DNA of 47,085 nt from JBEKIK01 sp050013075 (GCA_050013075.1 JBEKFZ010000027.1:1-47085), one strand, 5' to 3'; counted from the stretch's first letter, positions 16,155-24,461 are shown. Made by a program: numbers and translations. Notes: a model not told the origin generated them from the letters alone.

Positions 16155-18572
16155 ATGAAAAAGTGTTGGACTTGGTCCCTATGTTTTGCCGGCGTGATGC
16201 TGATTGCCAATATCTGCCTGGCGGAGTCCGCGAGAACGTATTTAGACTTCGATTCAGATTGGCTTTTCAGCCGGGGCGATTTTTCGTCCTCCGCCATGCC
16301 GGGCTTCGACGACTCCGGCTGGCGCAAGTTAAACCTGCCTCACGACTGGAGCATCGAAGGGCCCTTCGACGCCTCGCTGGGCAGCGCCACGGGCTATGCG
16401 CCCGGAGGGATCGCCTGGTATCGTAAACACTTTAAACTCGATTCGGCCTATAAAGGCAAGGCTGTCGCCGTTGAGTTCGACGGCGTTTACAACAACGCGG
16501 AGGTTTGGATCAACGGCCAGTTCGCGGGTAAACGGCCCTACGGATATTCCAGTTTCCATCTCGATCTGACGCCATACTTGAAATTCGATAAGAAGGATGA
16601 AAACGTGCTGGCGGTCCGCGTGGATCATACCCGGCTGCCCGACTCGCGTTGGTACACGGGTTCGGGCATCTACCGGCACGTCCGCCTGCGCATTAACGAC
16701 AAACTTCACATCGTCCCCTGGGGTGTGTTTGTCTCCACGCCCCAGATAAAAGGCGACGTTGCCACTGTCCGCATCGAAACCACGGTCGAGAACAATTCGG
16801 GCAATAAGAAAGGCTTCTCTCTGCAATCAGAGATCGTCGGGCCTGACGGGCGCTTTATAGACAGCCGGGCTTCGTTGGGAACCGTGGATAACGGCTCAAA
16901 GCAAACCCTCGTGCAACAAATCTCCATCGACCGGCTCAAGTTGTGGTCGCTCGACTCGCCGCTCATGTATACCGTCAACATCAGCCTGAAAGTCGGATCG
17001 AAGGTGATCGATGAGACTTCGAAGCCGTTTGGAATTCGCTCCGCCAAGTTCGATCCGGACAAGGGTTTTTTTCTCAACGAGAAGCCCCTGAAGATCAAAG
17101 GCGTTTGTATTCACCATGACGCAGGATGCCTGGGCGCGGCCGTGCCGGAAAAGGTCCTCGAGCGGCGTTTGCGCCTCCTGCAGGATCTAGGCGTGAATGC
17201 CATTCGCACCAGCCACAATCCGCCGGCGCCCGAACTGCTGGATCTGTGCGACCGGCTGGGACTGCTGGTTATGGACGAGGCCTTCGACGAGTTTACTCCG
17301 GGAAAAAATAAATGGGTAACCGGTTGGAACGCGGGCCTGCCCGGCCGTTTCGGCTACAGCGAGTTATTCGACCAGTGGGCCGGCGACGACGTTCAGGACA
17401 TGGTTTTGCGCGATCGAAACCATCCTTGCATTATCATGTGGAGCATCGGCAATGAGATAGACTATGCCAACGACCCGTTTTCGCACCCCGTGTTGGGAAA
17501 GGAATATAAACCCGAGAACCCGCCAGCCGAGGACATGGTAAAGTGCGCCAGGCCGCTTATCGACGCGGTGAAAAAACTAGACCCCACGCGACCGGTCACG
17601 GCGGCGCTGGCCAACGTGGCCATGTCCGACGCGGTCGGTTTGTGCGAACTGCTCGACATCGTCGGATACAACTACCAGGAGCAGCGTTATGCCGACGACC
17701 ACAAAAAAAATTCCAAGCGAGTCGTTTTCGGCAGCGAAAATTATCCCACTTACGGCGCTTGGCTCGCGGTCAGGGACAATCAATACATTTCCGGCCAATT
17801 TCTATGGACGGGCATCGATTACCTGGGTGAAGCCGGACGCTGGCCTGATCGAGCCGCCGGATTCGGGCTCCTCGACCTGTGCGGTTACAAGAAGCCGCTG
17901 GCCTGGTTCCGACAGAGCTTGTGGACCGATAAGCCCATGGTTTACATCTGCGCCTCGACCGACAACGGTGAAAGAACCCGGCGAATGAGAGAAGAGGAAA
18001 ACTGGAATTGGTCAAAGGATCAAACCGTTACAGTGCATTGTTATTCAAATTGCCCTGAAGTGCAGTTGACGCTTAACGATAAACCCGTCGGAACCAAGAA
18101 ACTAAGCGAGGCGACCGAAGGCGCGCTCGTCTGGCAGGTCCCGTTCGAGCCGGGCGTTCTCAAGGCCCTGGGACGCAAGGACGGCAAAACTATTTGCGAA
18201 TTCGCCTTGAAAACGGCCGGCCCGGCGGCCCGGATCGAACTGTCGCCCGATGTGACCGCCCTGCAAGCCGACGGCAAGGACGTCTGCCACTTAAGCTTCC
18301 AGATCATAGATGCCAAGGGCGTGCGCGTTCCGGACGCCGCAAACGAGTTGAAGTTCGAAATAAACGGCCCGGCCGCCGTCATCGGCATCGGCAACGGCGC
18401 CCTTAACGACCTCGAAGACCCCAAGGCCCCGGTCCACAAGGCATATCAAGGCCGCGGGCTGGCGATCATCCAGTCCAAAACGGCCCCAGGCAAAATTACG
18501 ATAAAAGTGTCGGCATCAGGCCTGGAATCCGCCACCGCGACATTAACCAGCAAGGAAAAAACCGAGGATTGA
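16155..18572 (+). CDS. Exported glycoside hydrolase family 2 (beta-galactosidase-like)
   Basis: GH2 enzymes cleave terminal beta-linked galactose, mannose or glucuronate with retention of configuration. I start at the ATG at 16155 with GGAG seven nt upstream; the 805-residue protein has a signal peptide (MKKCWTWSLCFAGVMLIANI, cleavage near CLA-ES). The order is the GH2 sugar-binding jelly roll (FDDSGWRKLNLPHDWSIEGP), the immunoglobulin-like domain, and the TIM barrel (IRTSHNPPAPELLDLCDRLG). The acid/base is E434 in MWSIGNEID and the likely nucleophile E528 in FGSENYPTYG. The C-terminal third holds beta-sandwich domains as in DUF4982-type GH2 proteins. Substrate cannot be told from sequence alone. 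It stands alone among housekeeping genes, so it may have been acquired. Confidence 0.9.
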   Translation: MKKCWTWSLCFAGVMLIANICLAESARTYLDFDSDWLFSRGDFSSSAMPGFDDSGWRKLNLPHDWSIEGPFDASLGSATGYAPGGIAWYRKHFKLDSAYKGKAVAVEFDGVYNNAEVWINGQFAGKRPYGYSSFHLDLTPYLKFDKKDENVLAVRVDHTRLPDSRWYTGSGIYRHVRLRINDKLHIVPWGVFVSTPQIKGDVATVRIETTVENNSGNKKGFSLQSEIVGPDGRFIDSRASLGTVDNGSKQTLVQQISIDRLKLWSLDSPLMYTVNISLKVGSKVIDETSKPFGIRSAKFDPDKGFFLNEKPLKIKGVCIHHDAGCLGAAVPEKVLERRLRLLQDLGVNAIRTSHNPPAPELLDLCDRLGLLVMDEAFDEFTPGKNKWVTGWNAGLPGRFGYSELFDQWAGDDVQDMVLRDRNHPCIIMWSIGNEIDYANDPFSHPVLGKEYKPENPPAEDMVKCARPLIDAVKKLDPTRPVTAALANVAMSDAVGLCELLDIVGYNYQEQRYADDHKKNSKRVVFGSENYPTYGAWLAVRDNQYISGQFLWTGIDYLGEAGRWPDRAAGFGLLDLCGYKKPLAWFRQSLWTDKPMVYICASTDNGERTRRMREEENWNWSKDQTVTVHCYSNCPEVQLTLNDKPVGTKKLSEATEGALVWQVPFEPGVLKALGRKDGKTICEFALKTAGPAARIELSPDVTALQADGKDVCHLSFQIIDAKGVRVPDAANELKFEINGPAAVIGIGNGALNDLEDPKAPVHKAYQGRGLAIIQSKTAPGKITIKVSASGLESATATLTSKEKTED

Positions 18573-18581
18573 CGTCCGTTT

Positions 18582-18708
18582 TATTGAGTCTCAGAAAAAG
18601 AATGTCACATGAAAAGTCAGAGCCGGGGCGTGTCGCCCCGGTAATTCCGCACCCGACATGGCCAGGCTCTGAGGCGAAAACTTGATATTCCTTACCTGAA
18701 ACTCAATA
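18582..18708 (-). mobile_element. 127-bp palindromic element, copy 2
   Basis: Same element as at 7510 in the opposite orientation. The left end is TATTGAGTCTCAG and the right end CTGAAACTCAATA (18696-18708, one mismatch in the inverted repeat). The core is slightly diverged (CATGGCCAGGCTCTGA). It starts 10 bp after the GH2 stop, between two convergent genes. Confidence 0.88.
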
Positions 18709-18767
18709 GCTGCTTGTGCCGCGAGTGGTTCGAAAGTTCACCCGTCACAAGTGTCGGGCCTAAACAA

Positions 18768-18798
18768 GGGATAGAAAATCGTGCCGATTTTCTATCCC
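18768..18798 (-). terminator. Hairpin overlapping the 3' end of the Cys-less KAS gene
   Basis: A perfect 13-bp stem, GGGATAGAAAATC (18768-18780) and GATTTTCTATCCC (18786-18798), with a 5-nt loop. It overlaps the TAG stop of the minus-strand gene and is followed on that strand by TTGTTT. It is probably a terminator and could also serve the convergent GH2 transcript. Confidence 0.65.
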
Positions 18799-20111
18799 TC
18801 GAATTGCCGGATTAGAATCGCGCTGGCCTGGCCTTGCGGAGTAACGTTAAGGTTAATGAAGATTTTGCCTGGATTTGCCGGGCCATTTGTGACGGTGGAG
18901 ATCGGGCATTCCGGGTCGGGCGTTTCGTAGTTCAGAACCGGAAACAGCCGGCCGTTCCTGAGGGCCATCAGGCTGGCGATCAGTTCGATCATCCCGCTGC
19001 CTGCGCCCAGGTTGCCAAAGTAACTTTTTGCGGCGGCCACAGGCACGGGTTTTGAACGCGAGCCGAAAACGTTGTTGATTGCCCGGGCTTCCTCGATGTC
19101 GCAACTGTGCGTGCTCAGCCCGTGGGCGTGGATGTGCCCGACTGCTTCCGGCTTGACGTTGGCGGCCTTAAGGACATTATGCAGCACATTGCTCATTGCC
19201 GCTTCGCGCTGGGCAACAAGATTGCGCTGGACCACGGAACTGGAAGAGGCGGCCAATACTTCCCCGTGGATGACCGCTCCCCTGGCTTGGGCCGTGGAAA
19301 GCTCCTCGATCATAATCGCTCCGGCGCCTTCGCCTAAAACCATTCCCGTGCGATTTCGGTCAAAAGGCCGGCAGGCCCGGGCAGGCTCGACCTCCGGCGA
19401 AGCCAATTCCTCTAGCTGCACGGAGTGCATGGCCTTCATGGGATGCAATCGTGTGCCCGTGGCCCCGCAAAGCATACTTTCGGCGCTGCCGCGGAGGATT
19501 ATCTGAAACGCCTCGCCCACGGCCACATTGGCCGAGGCCTCGCGCAAGGTCAGCGAATTATTCGGTCCGCGCAGGTCATTATAGATCGCAACATGGCTGG
19601 CCGGCATATTGGGTAGATATTTCAAAAGCCACAAGGGAGACATTTTGGGCAAACCCTCGCTCCCCCAGCGAGAAAATTGGAAACGGCCCTCCGCATCCAA
19701 ACATTGTTTTACGCCCTCGATAAACTCCTCGGGCAACGAGAGCATGTAGTCCGAACCAAAACTTATGCCGGTCCGTTCCGGGTCCAGTTTGCCGGGTTTC
19801 AAGCCGGCATCGCTCAGGGCGCGTTGGGCGGCCGCCACCCCCATCTGGCACTCCCGGCACATCATTTTGGAGCCTTTCCGAATGGCTTTTTTCTGTTCTT
19901 TTTCAAGCTGGCCAAAGTCGTCGATCTCGCCTTGGAACTGTCGGGCCTCGGCAGCAAACTTGATCGGCAGCCCCCCCGACGGTATAGATGTAAACGGTCC
20001 TACACCGCTTTGGCCAGAACTTAGACCTTGCCAAAGCGTTTCTTTGGTGCTGCCTAACGGGCAAATCAATCCCATCCCTGTGATAACCACCCTGCGCGGA
20101 GCAGAATTCAT
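18792..20111 (-). CDS. Beta-ketoacyl synthase paralogue lacking catalytic Cys and one His
   Basis: The 439-residue protein has the FabF-type thiolase fold from end to end (RRVVITGMGLICPLGSTKET; FDRNRTGMVLGEGAGAIMIEE). The nucleophile motif, TACAS in the FabF encoded at 23196, reads LREAS here, so cysteine is replaced by E191. The first histidine is kept (H330 in HAHGLST), but the second is asparagine (N367 in KSYFGNLGAG). It therefore should not form an acyl-enzyme. This pattern resembles the chain-length factor (KS-beta) subunits of type II polyketide and polyene systems, which lack the Cys and pair with an active KAS. It is divergent from the rpmF-fab cluster and may partner FabF; that is inference. 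It has an ATG start and ends in a strong hairpin. Confidence 0.85.
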   Translation of the reverse strand: MNSAPRRVVITGMGLICPLGSTKETLWQGLSSGQSGVGPFTSIPSGGLPIKFAAEARQFQGEIDDFGQLEKEQKKAIRKGSKMMCRECQMGVAAAQRALSDAGLKPGKLDPERTGISFGSDYMLSLPEEFIEGVKQCLDAEGRFQFSRWGSEGLPKMSPLWLLKYLPNMPASHVAIYNDLRGPNNSLTLREASANVAVGEAFQIILRGSAESMLCGATGTRLHPMKAMHSVQLEELASPEVEPARACRPFDRNRTGMVLGEGAGAIMIEELSTAQARGAVIHGEVLAASSSSVVQRNLVAQREAAMSNVLHNVLKAANVKPEAVGHIHAHGLSTHSCDIEEARAINNVFGSRSKPVPVAAAKSYFGNLGAGSGMIELIASLMALRNGRLFPVLNYETPDPECPISTVTNGPANPGKIFINLNVTPQGQASAILIRQFEG

Positions 20112-20435
20112 GACAATTTACCAATCTCCAGTGTAAATCTAACCGGTCCTACCAATTCTGAGAATCGCCTAGTTTAACCAACATCATGCTTGCCGTCGAG
20201 GGCGGCCCAACCAGAGTCGTTGATGAAATATGTCAGCCGGAAGAATGTTGAAGTGCCCTTACCCAACCCTCTACCGGAGGGGGGATTTCTAACGCGCAAA
20301 AAAACCTTCGCTAAGCGGCTGTCCAAAAATAACTTTGGAGTTTCTCCACAGCTGGCCCTCACCCCCTGCCCCTCTCCCGAAACGAGAGAGGGGAGTAATA
20401 CTTGGACATCCGCTAAACAATTCGGACCGATATGG
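20112..20435. other. Divergent spacer with small GC palindromes
   Basis: No gene was seen in this part of the KAS-rpmF gap. It holds two short palindromic stretches: CCCTC-taccg-GAGGG at 20267-20281 and CCCCTCTC-n-GAGAGAGGGG around 20368-20393, the latter preceded by CTCACCCCCTGCC, a motif seen as an intergenic repeat in many bacteria. I found no convincing promoter for the minus-strand KAS gene. Confidence 0.5.
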
Positions 20436-20464
20436 TTGACATAATTTGCGTTTACATCTAGGAT
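20436..20464 (+). promoter_or_regulatory. Upstream promoter candidate for rpmF-fab
   Basis: Perfect TTGACA (20436-20441), 17-bp spacer, then TAGGAT (20459-20464, four of six). It precedes a second promoter candidate by about 36 bp. Confidence 0.5.
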
Positions 20465-20471
20465 TCTTGGT

Positions 20472-20500
20472 TTGTAAGTTTAGTTTTTACGTAGTATAAT
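20472..20500 (+). promoter_or_regulatory. Main promoter candidate for rpmF-fab
   Basis: TTGTAA (20472-20477), 17-bp spacer, then a perfect TATAAT (20495-20500). The transcript would start near 20507, so both CCGCGAC hairpins lie within its ~105-nt leader. Confidence 0.65.
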
Positions 20501-20511
20501 GACCGCATAAA

Positions 20512-20575
20512 CCGCGACAGCCGGTCGCGTCTTTATGATTTTTATGTAAACGAACCGCGACAGCCGGTCGCGGTT
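20512..20575. repeat. Two CCGCGAC hairpins in the rpmF leader (family C)
   Basis: Two near-identical palindromes, CCGCGACAGCCGGTCGCG at 20512-20529 and ACCGCGACAGCCGGTCGCGG at 20554-20573, lie 25 bp apart. In RNA they form two consecutive hairpins ending 36 nt before the rpmF start. Confidence 0.8.
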
Positions 20576-20610
20576 TTATGTGGGAATTTAATTCCGGAGA
20601 TATTGATTCA

Positions 20611-20787
20611 ATGGCGGTTCCAAAACGCAGACACAGCAACGCGCGCACCGGCACTCGCCGAGCGCACGATGCTAAAAAGCCTAAACAACTTTCGACTTGC
20701 CCGCAATGCAGCACCGCGGTGCCAACGCATATGGTCTGTCCTAATTGCGGTCACTACATGGGCCGGAAAATTGTGGAGACATCGTGA
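20611..20787 (+). CDS. rpmF: 50S ribosomal protein L32, zinc-binding type
   Basis: The 58-residue protein starts MAVPKRRHSNARTGTRRAH, the typical L32 N-terminus, and keeps all four zinc ligands as two CxxC pairs (C30, C33, C43, C46). This C+ form needs zinc, and no C- paralogue is seen in the window. I chose the ATG at 20611; the extra upstream in-frame residues are not L32-like. Its stop codon overlaps the fabD start (GTGA), so it is coupled to fatty acid synthesis genes, an association seen in many bacteria. In most of those plsX and fabH come between rpmF and fabD; both are absent here. Confidence 0.96.
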   Translation: MAVPKRRHSNARTGTRRAHDAKKPKQLSTCPQCSTAVPTHMVCPNCGHYMGRKIVETS

Positions 20788-21692
20788 GCAAAATCGCGTT
20801 TTTGTTCCCCGGACAGGGTGCTCAGATGGTCGGCATGGGCCGGCGGTTAGCCGAATCGCTACCCGCCGTGCGGCGGCTTTACGACCGCGCGGGCGAGATC
20901 CTGGGATATGATTTAGCGAAACTCTGCTTTGAAGGACCGGCCGAGCAACTCGATTCCACCGTCTGCAGCCAGCCGGCCCTGTTTGTAACCAGCCTCGCCG
21001 CCTTGGAATCGTTGCGGGCCGATTCCCCGGACGTGGTTCTTTCCTGCGAAGCATCGGCCGGGCTGAGTCTGGGTGAATACACCGCCATGGTCTTCGCCGG
21101 GGTGATGGATTTCGATGACGGACTGATGCTGGTGCAAAATCGCGGCGCAGCTATGCAAGAGGCCGCCGACGCCACGCCAAGCGGCATGGTAAGCATCCTC
21201 GGGTTGGAACTGGTCGACGTGCAAAAACTCTGCGAAAAAGCCAGGGATGGCGAAATACTGGAAATTGCCAACCTGCTCTGTCCGGGCAATATCGTTATTT
21301 CCGGAACTAATGACGCTTGCGAGCGTGCGGCCGAGATGGCCCAACCCTTCGGGGCCATGAAGGCCGTGCCCTTGGCAGTGGCGGGGGCCTTCCATACGGA
21401 AATCATGCAGCCGGCCGTGGAACGCTTGGAACAGGCCCTATCGATAGTGCCCATGCACAAGCCGCGGATCCCTGTAATATCGAATTACGACGCCCATCCG
21501 CACCACGATCCAGAGGAAATCCGCCGCTTGTTGATGCAACAAGTGCTAAATCCGGTCCGTTGGGAGGATTCGATGCGATATTTGATCGCCCAGGGCTTTT
21601 CCCAGTTTTACGAAGTAGGACCCGGCCGGGTGCTACGCGGACTGCTAAGGCGAATTGATCGCGGCGTTTCCTGCCAGTGCGTGGAAGTTTGA
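20784..21692 (+). CDS. fabD: Malonyl-CoA:ACP transacylase
   Basis: FabD moves the malonyl group from CoA to acyl carrier protein, supplying extender units for fatty acid elongation. The protein begins with the GTG at 20784 (VSKIAFLFPGQGAQMVGMG), overlapping the rpmF stop by four bases with GGAG upstream; 302 residues is the usual length. The active serine is S95 in GLSLGEY and the partner histidine H204 in AGAFHTE. The residue before the serine is leucine where most FabD proteins have histidine (GHSLGE). A GTGGACAGT-type repeat and a 127-bp element separate it from fabG. Confidence 0.95.
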   Translation: MSKIAFLFPGQGAQMVGMGRRLAESLPAVRRLYDRAGEILGYDLAKLCFEGPAEQLDSTVCSQPALFVTSLAALESLRADSPDVVLSCEASAGLSLGEYTAMVFAGVMDFDDGLMLVQNRGAAMQEAADATPSGMVSILGLELVDVQKLCEKARDGEILEIANLLCPGNIVISGTNDACERAAEMAQPFGAMKAVPLAVAGAFHTEIMQPAVERLEQALSIVPMHKPRIPVISNYDAHPHHDPEEIRRLLMQQVLNPVRWEDSMRYLIAQGFSQFYEVGPGRVLRGLLRRIDRGVSCQCVEV

Positions 21693-21697
21693 AAAAA

Positions 21698-21721
21698 GTG
21701 GACGGTGGGCAGTGGACAGTG
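21698..21721 (+). repeat. GTGGACAGT-type repeat after fabD (family D)
   Basis: Begins GTGGACGGTGGGCAGTGGAC, five bases after the fabD stop and directly before the 127-bp element. The sense orientation matches the copies after yebC, pilT and in mnmG. Confidence 0.65.
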
Positions 21722-21725
21722 CGTT

Positions 21726-21852
21726 TATTGAGTCTCAGAAAAAGAATGTCGCATGAAAAGTCAGAGCCGGGGCGTGTCGCCCCGGTAATTCCGCACCCGA
21801 CACGGCCCGGCTCTGAGGCGAAAACGCGACATTTATTATCTGACACACAATA
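21726..21852 (-). mobile_element. 127-bp palindromic element, copy 3 (inside the fab cluster)
   Basis: Left end TATTGAGTCTCAG; right end CTGACACACAATA (21840-21852), which has two mismatches in the inverted repeat. The core is intact. It lies between fabD and fabG and would form a long hairpin in a fabD-fabG mRNA, where it could limit readthrough or set mRNA stability. Confidence 0.88.
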
Positions 21853-21854
21853 GC

Positions 21855-21897
21855 CGCGACCGGGCACCGACGGGCACCATGCGTAGCATGGTCGGTT
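21855..21897 (+). repeat. ACCATGC hairpin repeat (family B)
   Basis: Contains the perfect palindrome ACCATGC-GTA-GCATGGT (21876-21892) preceded by two GGGCACC motifs. A near-identical copy is at 30028-30072, and a degraded one (GGCACCATGCGGGGCATG) at 46755. Confidence 0.75.
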
Positions 21898-21938
21898 GAT
21901 CTGGGAGCGGGATGAGCGTTTAGGAAATGGAGTATTTT

Positions 21939-22709
21939 ATGACCGATCAGCCCAAGGGCCGCATTTCAACGGATTTGACCGGGCAAGCGGCCATCGTCAC
22001 CGGCGCGGCAAAAGGCCTTGGCCGGGCGATTGCAATCACCTTGGCCCGCTGCGGCGCAAAGGTGGCCTGCATCGACATTAACGCCGAATCCCTGGCCGAG
22101 ACCGTCAACGCAATTCGCGCTGCCGGCGGAACGGCAGAGCCTATGGCCTGCGACGTGACCGACAGCGATCGCGTCGGAGCAGTGGTCGACGAGGTCGTCA
22201 AGCTCTGGGGCGGCCTACAAATACTGGTCAACAACGCCGGTATTACCCGCGATAATATGATCTTGCGTATGAAGGATGACCAGTGGGACTCGGTAATCAA
22301 TATCAACCTAAAAGGCACGTTCTTGTTCACCCGGGCCGCCGCAAAACCAATGATGAAAGGCCGGCAGGGGCGGATAATCAATATCGCCAGCGTCTCCGGC
22401 CTGATGGGTAACCCCGGACAGGCGAATTATTCCGCATCCAAGGCCGGGGTAATCGGGCTGACGCGGACCGTTGCCCGCGAATTGGCCGGGCGTAACATTA
22501 CCATTAACGCCGTGGCGCCCGGCTTTATCGCCACCGACATGACCGCCGCCTTGGGCGAGGAAATTCTACAGGAAGTCCGCAAGCAAATCCCTTTGGGACG
22601 CCTAGGCGATCCTCAGGACGTTGCCGACGCAGTGTTGTTTCTGGCCAGCGATGCCGCTTCGTTTATCACCGGTCATATTCTGACCGTAGACGGCGGATTA
22701 ACTGTATAG
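21939..22709 (+). CDS. fabG: 3-oxoacyl-ACP reductase
   Basis: FabG reduces 3-ketoacyl-ACP with NADPH, the first reduction of each elongation round. The 256-residue short-chain dehydrogenase has the cofactor motif TGAAKGLGRA, the NNAG motif at 98-101, and the catalytic serine, tyrosine and lysine (S151, Y164, K168 in NYSASKAG). The C-terminus GHILTVDGGLTV is typical. I start at the ATG at 21939 with GGAG six nt upstream; the ATG at 21927 has its AGGA only two nt away. It is followed by two hairpins and then acpP. Confidence 0.95.
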   Translation: MTDQPKGRISTDLTGQAAIVTGAAKGLGRAIAITLARCGAKVACIDINAESLAETVNAIRAAGGTAEPMACDVTDSDRVGAVVDEVVKLWGGLQILVNNAGITRDNMILRMKDDQWDSVININLKGTFLFTRAAAKPMMKGRQGRIINIASVSGLMGNPGQANYSASKAGVIGLTRTVARELAGRNITINAVAPGFIATDMTAALGEEILQEVRKQIPLGRLGDPQDVADAVLFLASDAASFITGHILTVDGGLTV

Positions 22710-22756
22710 TTTACGTAGTTTGGATAGTTTCGCAGGATTAAGTGCAAAAAACATAG

Positions 22757-22801
22757 CCGGGAGATATAGACACGGAAGGGAAAAACCGCTATATCTTCCG
22801 G
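22757..22801 (+). other. Inverted repeat between fabG and acpP
   Basis: CCGGGAGATATAG (22757-22769) pairs with CTATATCTTCCGG (22789-22801) at 12 of 13 positions plus one G-U pair, with a 19-nt loop. It could be an operator in DNA or a stem-loop in the fabG-acpP mRNA. It is not part of any repeat family seen here. Confidence 0.55.
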
Positions 22802-22837
22802 AGTTGAATTCAGTGCGGGGCAAGATACAAAATTTGT

Positions 22838-22858
22838 AACCCTTTGCCAAGGGTTTTG
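22838..22858 (+). terminator. Weak intrinsic terminator or attenuator after fabG
   Basis: AACCCTT-TGCC-AAGGGTT followed by TT, a 7-bp stem with a short T run. TATATT follows at 22860, which could be a -10 box, but no good -35 is spaced to it. Confidence 0.4.
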
Positions 22859-22928
22859 CTATATTCATTGGTGTGGGGAGTCGTTGGAAAGCTCCCCCAA
22901 AAGATGTGGTTAAAGGAGGACCTGCAAG

Positions 22929-23186
22929 GTGGCCTCAGTCGCTGATCGTGTTATTGATATCGTTGCCGAGCAACTTGGCGCAAATAAAGAAACCATTACC
23001 CGAGACACCTCGTTCGTCAACGATCTGGGTGCCGATTCACTCGACACCGTCGAATTGGTGATGGAACTTGAAGAAGAATTTGACATCAACATACCGGACG
23101 ATGTGGCGGAAAAAATCCAGACGGTCGGACAGGCCATCGACCACATCGAAAAGGCCGTCACCACCAACGAAACCTCTGCTTCCTGA
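22929..23186 (+). CDS. acpP: Acyl carrier protein
   Basis: ACP carries growing acyl chains on a phosphopantetheine arm. The 85-residue acidic protein has the attachment serine S37 in GADSLDTVELVMELEEEF. The start is a GTG at 22929 behind a strong AAAGGAGG, fitting a highly expressed gene. It is nine bases upstream of fabF and the pair is certainly co-transcribed. An additional GGGGAG/CTCCCC hairpin (22875-22897) lies in its leader just before the ribosome site. Confidence 0.97.
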   Translation: MASVADRVIDIVAEQLGANKETITRDTSFVNDLGADSLDTVELVMELEEEFDINIPDDVAEKIQTVGQAIDHIEKAVTTNETSAS

Positions 23187-23195
23187 CGGGCTTTC

Positions 23196-24440
23196 ATGAA
23201 ACGGCGCGTTGTCGTAACGGGTCTCGGCGCGGTAACCGCTTTGGGTTGCCGTGTGGAAGAGCTTTGGACTCGAATTTGTAAAGGCGAAAGCGGCGTCGGA
23301 CCGATTACCCGGTTCGATACCTCGCGGTTTCGCTCGCGCATCGGAGGGGAAATCATAAATTTCTCCACCGACGGTTACATCGAGCCCAAGGAAGTTAAAA
23401 AATTCGACCGCTTCGTGCAATATGCGCACGTAAGCGGCTTGGATGCCGTACGCGATTCGGGCCTGGATTTCTCCAAGGAAGATACCTGGCGTTGCGGGGT
23501 GATTTTGGGATCGGGGATCGGCGGGCTGGAAACCATCGAAGTCCAGCACCAACGACTCCTGGATAAAGGACCGGATAAAGTCTCCGCATTTACCATCCCC
23601 AAGCTGATCGGCAACGCCGCCAGCGCGCAACTTTCCATCCAATACGGCTTGCACGGGCCGAACCAGGTTATTGTTACCGCCTGCGCCAGCGCTACCAACG
23701 CCATCGGCGACGCCTTTAAGCTCATCCGCAGCGGCGAAATCGACGTCGCCGTTTCCGGAGGCTCGGAGGCTGCGCTTACGCCCATCGGTCTTAGCGCCTT
23801 CGCCGCCATGCGCGCGCTCTCCGAACGGAACGACGATCCCAAAAGAGCCAGCCGCCCATTCGATCGCGATCGCGACGGCTTTGTTCTAAGCGAAGGCGCA
23901 GGCCTGCTGGTCTTGGAAGAACTCGAACATGCAAAAGCCCGCGGCGCGCGTATCTACGCCGAAATGTACGGGTATGGCGTAAGTTGCGACGGCGGCCATA
24001 TCACCGCTCCGGATAAAGACGGCGTAGCCGCAGCCTATGCCATGTCGCAAGCGCTTAAAGACGCGCGGGTCGATCCCGGCGACATCGGCTATATCAACGC
24101 CCACGGCACTAGCACGACCCTGGGCGATCAGGCCGAAACCACGGCCGTCAAGGCCGTTTTTAAAGAACACGCCAAATCGCTTAGCATCTCCAGCACCAAG
24201 AGCCAGCTCGGCCATCTCCTGGGCGCAAGCGGCGGAGTGGAACTGATCTTTTGCGCCCTTGCCTTGCGCGACGGCGTGATTCCGCCCACGATCAACCTTG
24301 AAAATCCCGACCCGCTCTGCGATCTGGACTACACGCCCAACACGGCCCGCCGGCGGAACATCTCCATAGCCATGTCCAACAGCTTCGGCTTCGGCGGCCA
24401 CAACGGCTCCCTGGTAATTGGCAAACTGCGCAATGGGTAA
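23196..24440 (+). CDS. fabF: Beta-ketoacyl-ACP synthase II
   Basis: FabF performs the Claisen condensation that elongates acyl-ACP with malonyl-ACP. The 414-residue protein has the complete triad C163 (TACAS), H303 (NAHGTST) and H340 (KSQLGHLLGASGG), at the same positions as in E. coli FabF. It starts with an ATG nine bases after acpP; the ribosome site is weak, so coupling to acpP is likely. No fabH is present in the window, so initiation must use a gene elsewhere. The Cys-less KAS at 18792 is a possible partner. A REP array begins 22 bp after its stop. Confidence 0.97.
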   Translation: MKRRVVVTGLGAVTALGCRVEELWTRICKGESGVGPITRFDTSRFRSRIGGEIINFSTDGYIEPKEVKKFDRFVQYAHVSGLDAVRDSGLDFSKEDTWRCGVILGSGIGGLETIEVQHQRLLDKGPDKVSAFTIPKLIGNAASAQLSIQYGLHGPNQVIVTACASATNAIGDAFKLIRSGEIDVAVSGGSEAALTPIGLSAFAAMRALSERNDDPKRASRPFDRDRDGFVLSEGAGLLVLEELEHAKARGARIYAEMYGYGVSCDGGHITAPDKDGVAAAYAMSQALKDARVDPGDIGYINAHGTSTTLGDQAETTAVKAVFKEHAKSLSISSTKSQLGHLLGASGGVELIFCALALRDGVIPPTINLENPDPLCDLDYTPNTARRRNISIAMSNSFGFGGHNGSLVIGKLRNG

Positions 24441-24461
24441 ACCCTGAGCACTGGCCCCTGT

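Noticed and set aside
22860..22865. TATATT as promoter -10 for acpP
   Set aside because: No -35 hexamer at 16-18 bp, and the first T of the hexamer sits directly after a terminator-like hairpin.
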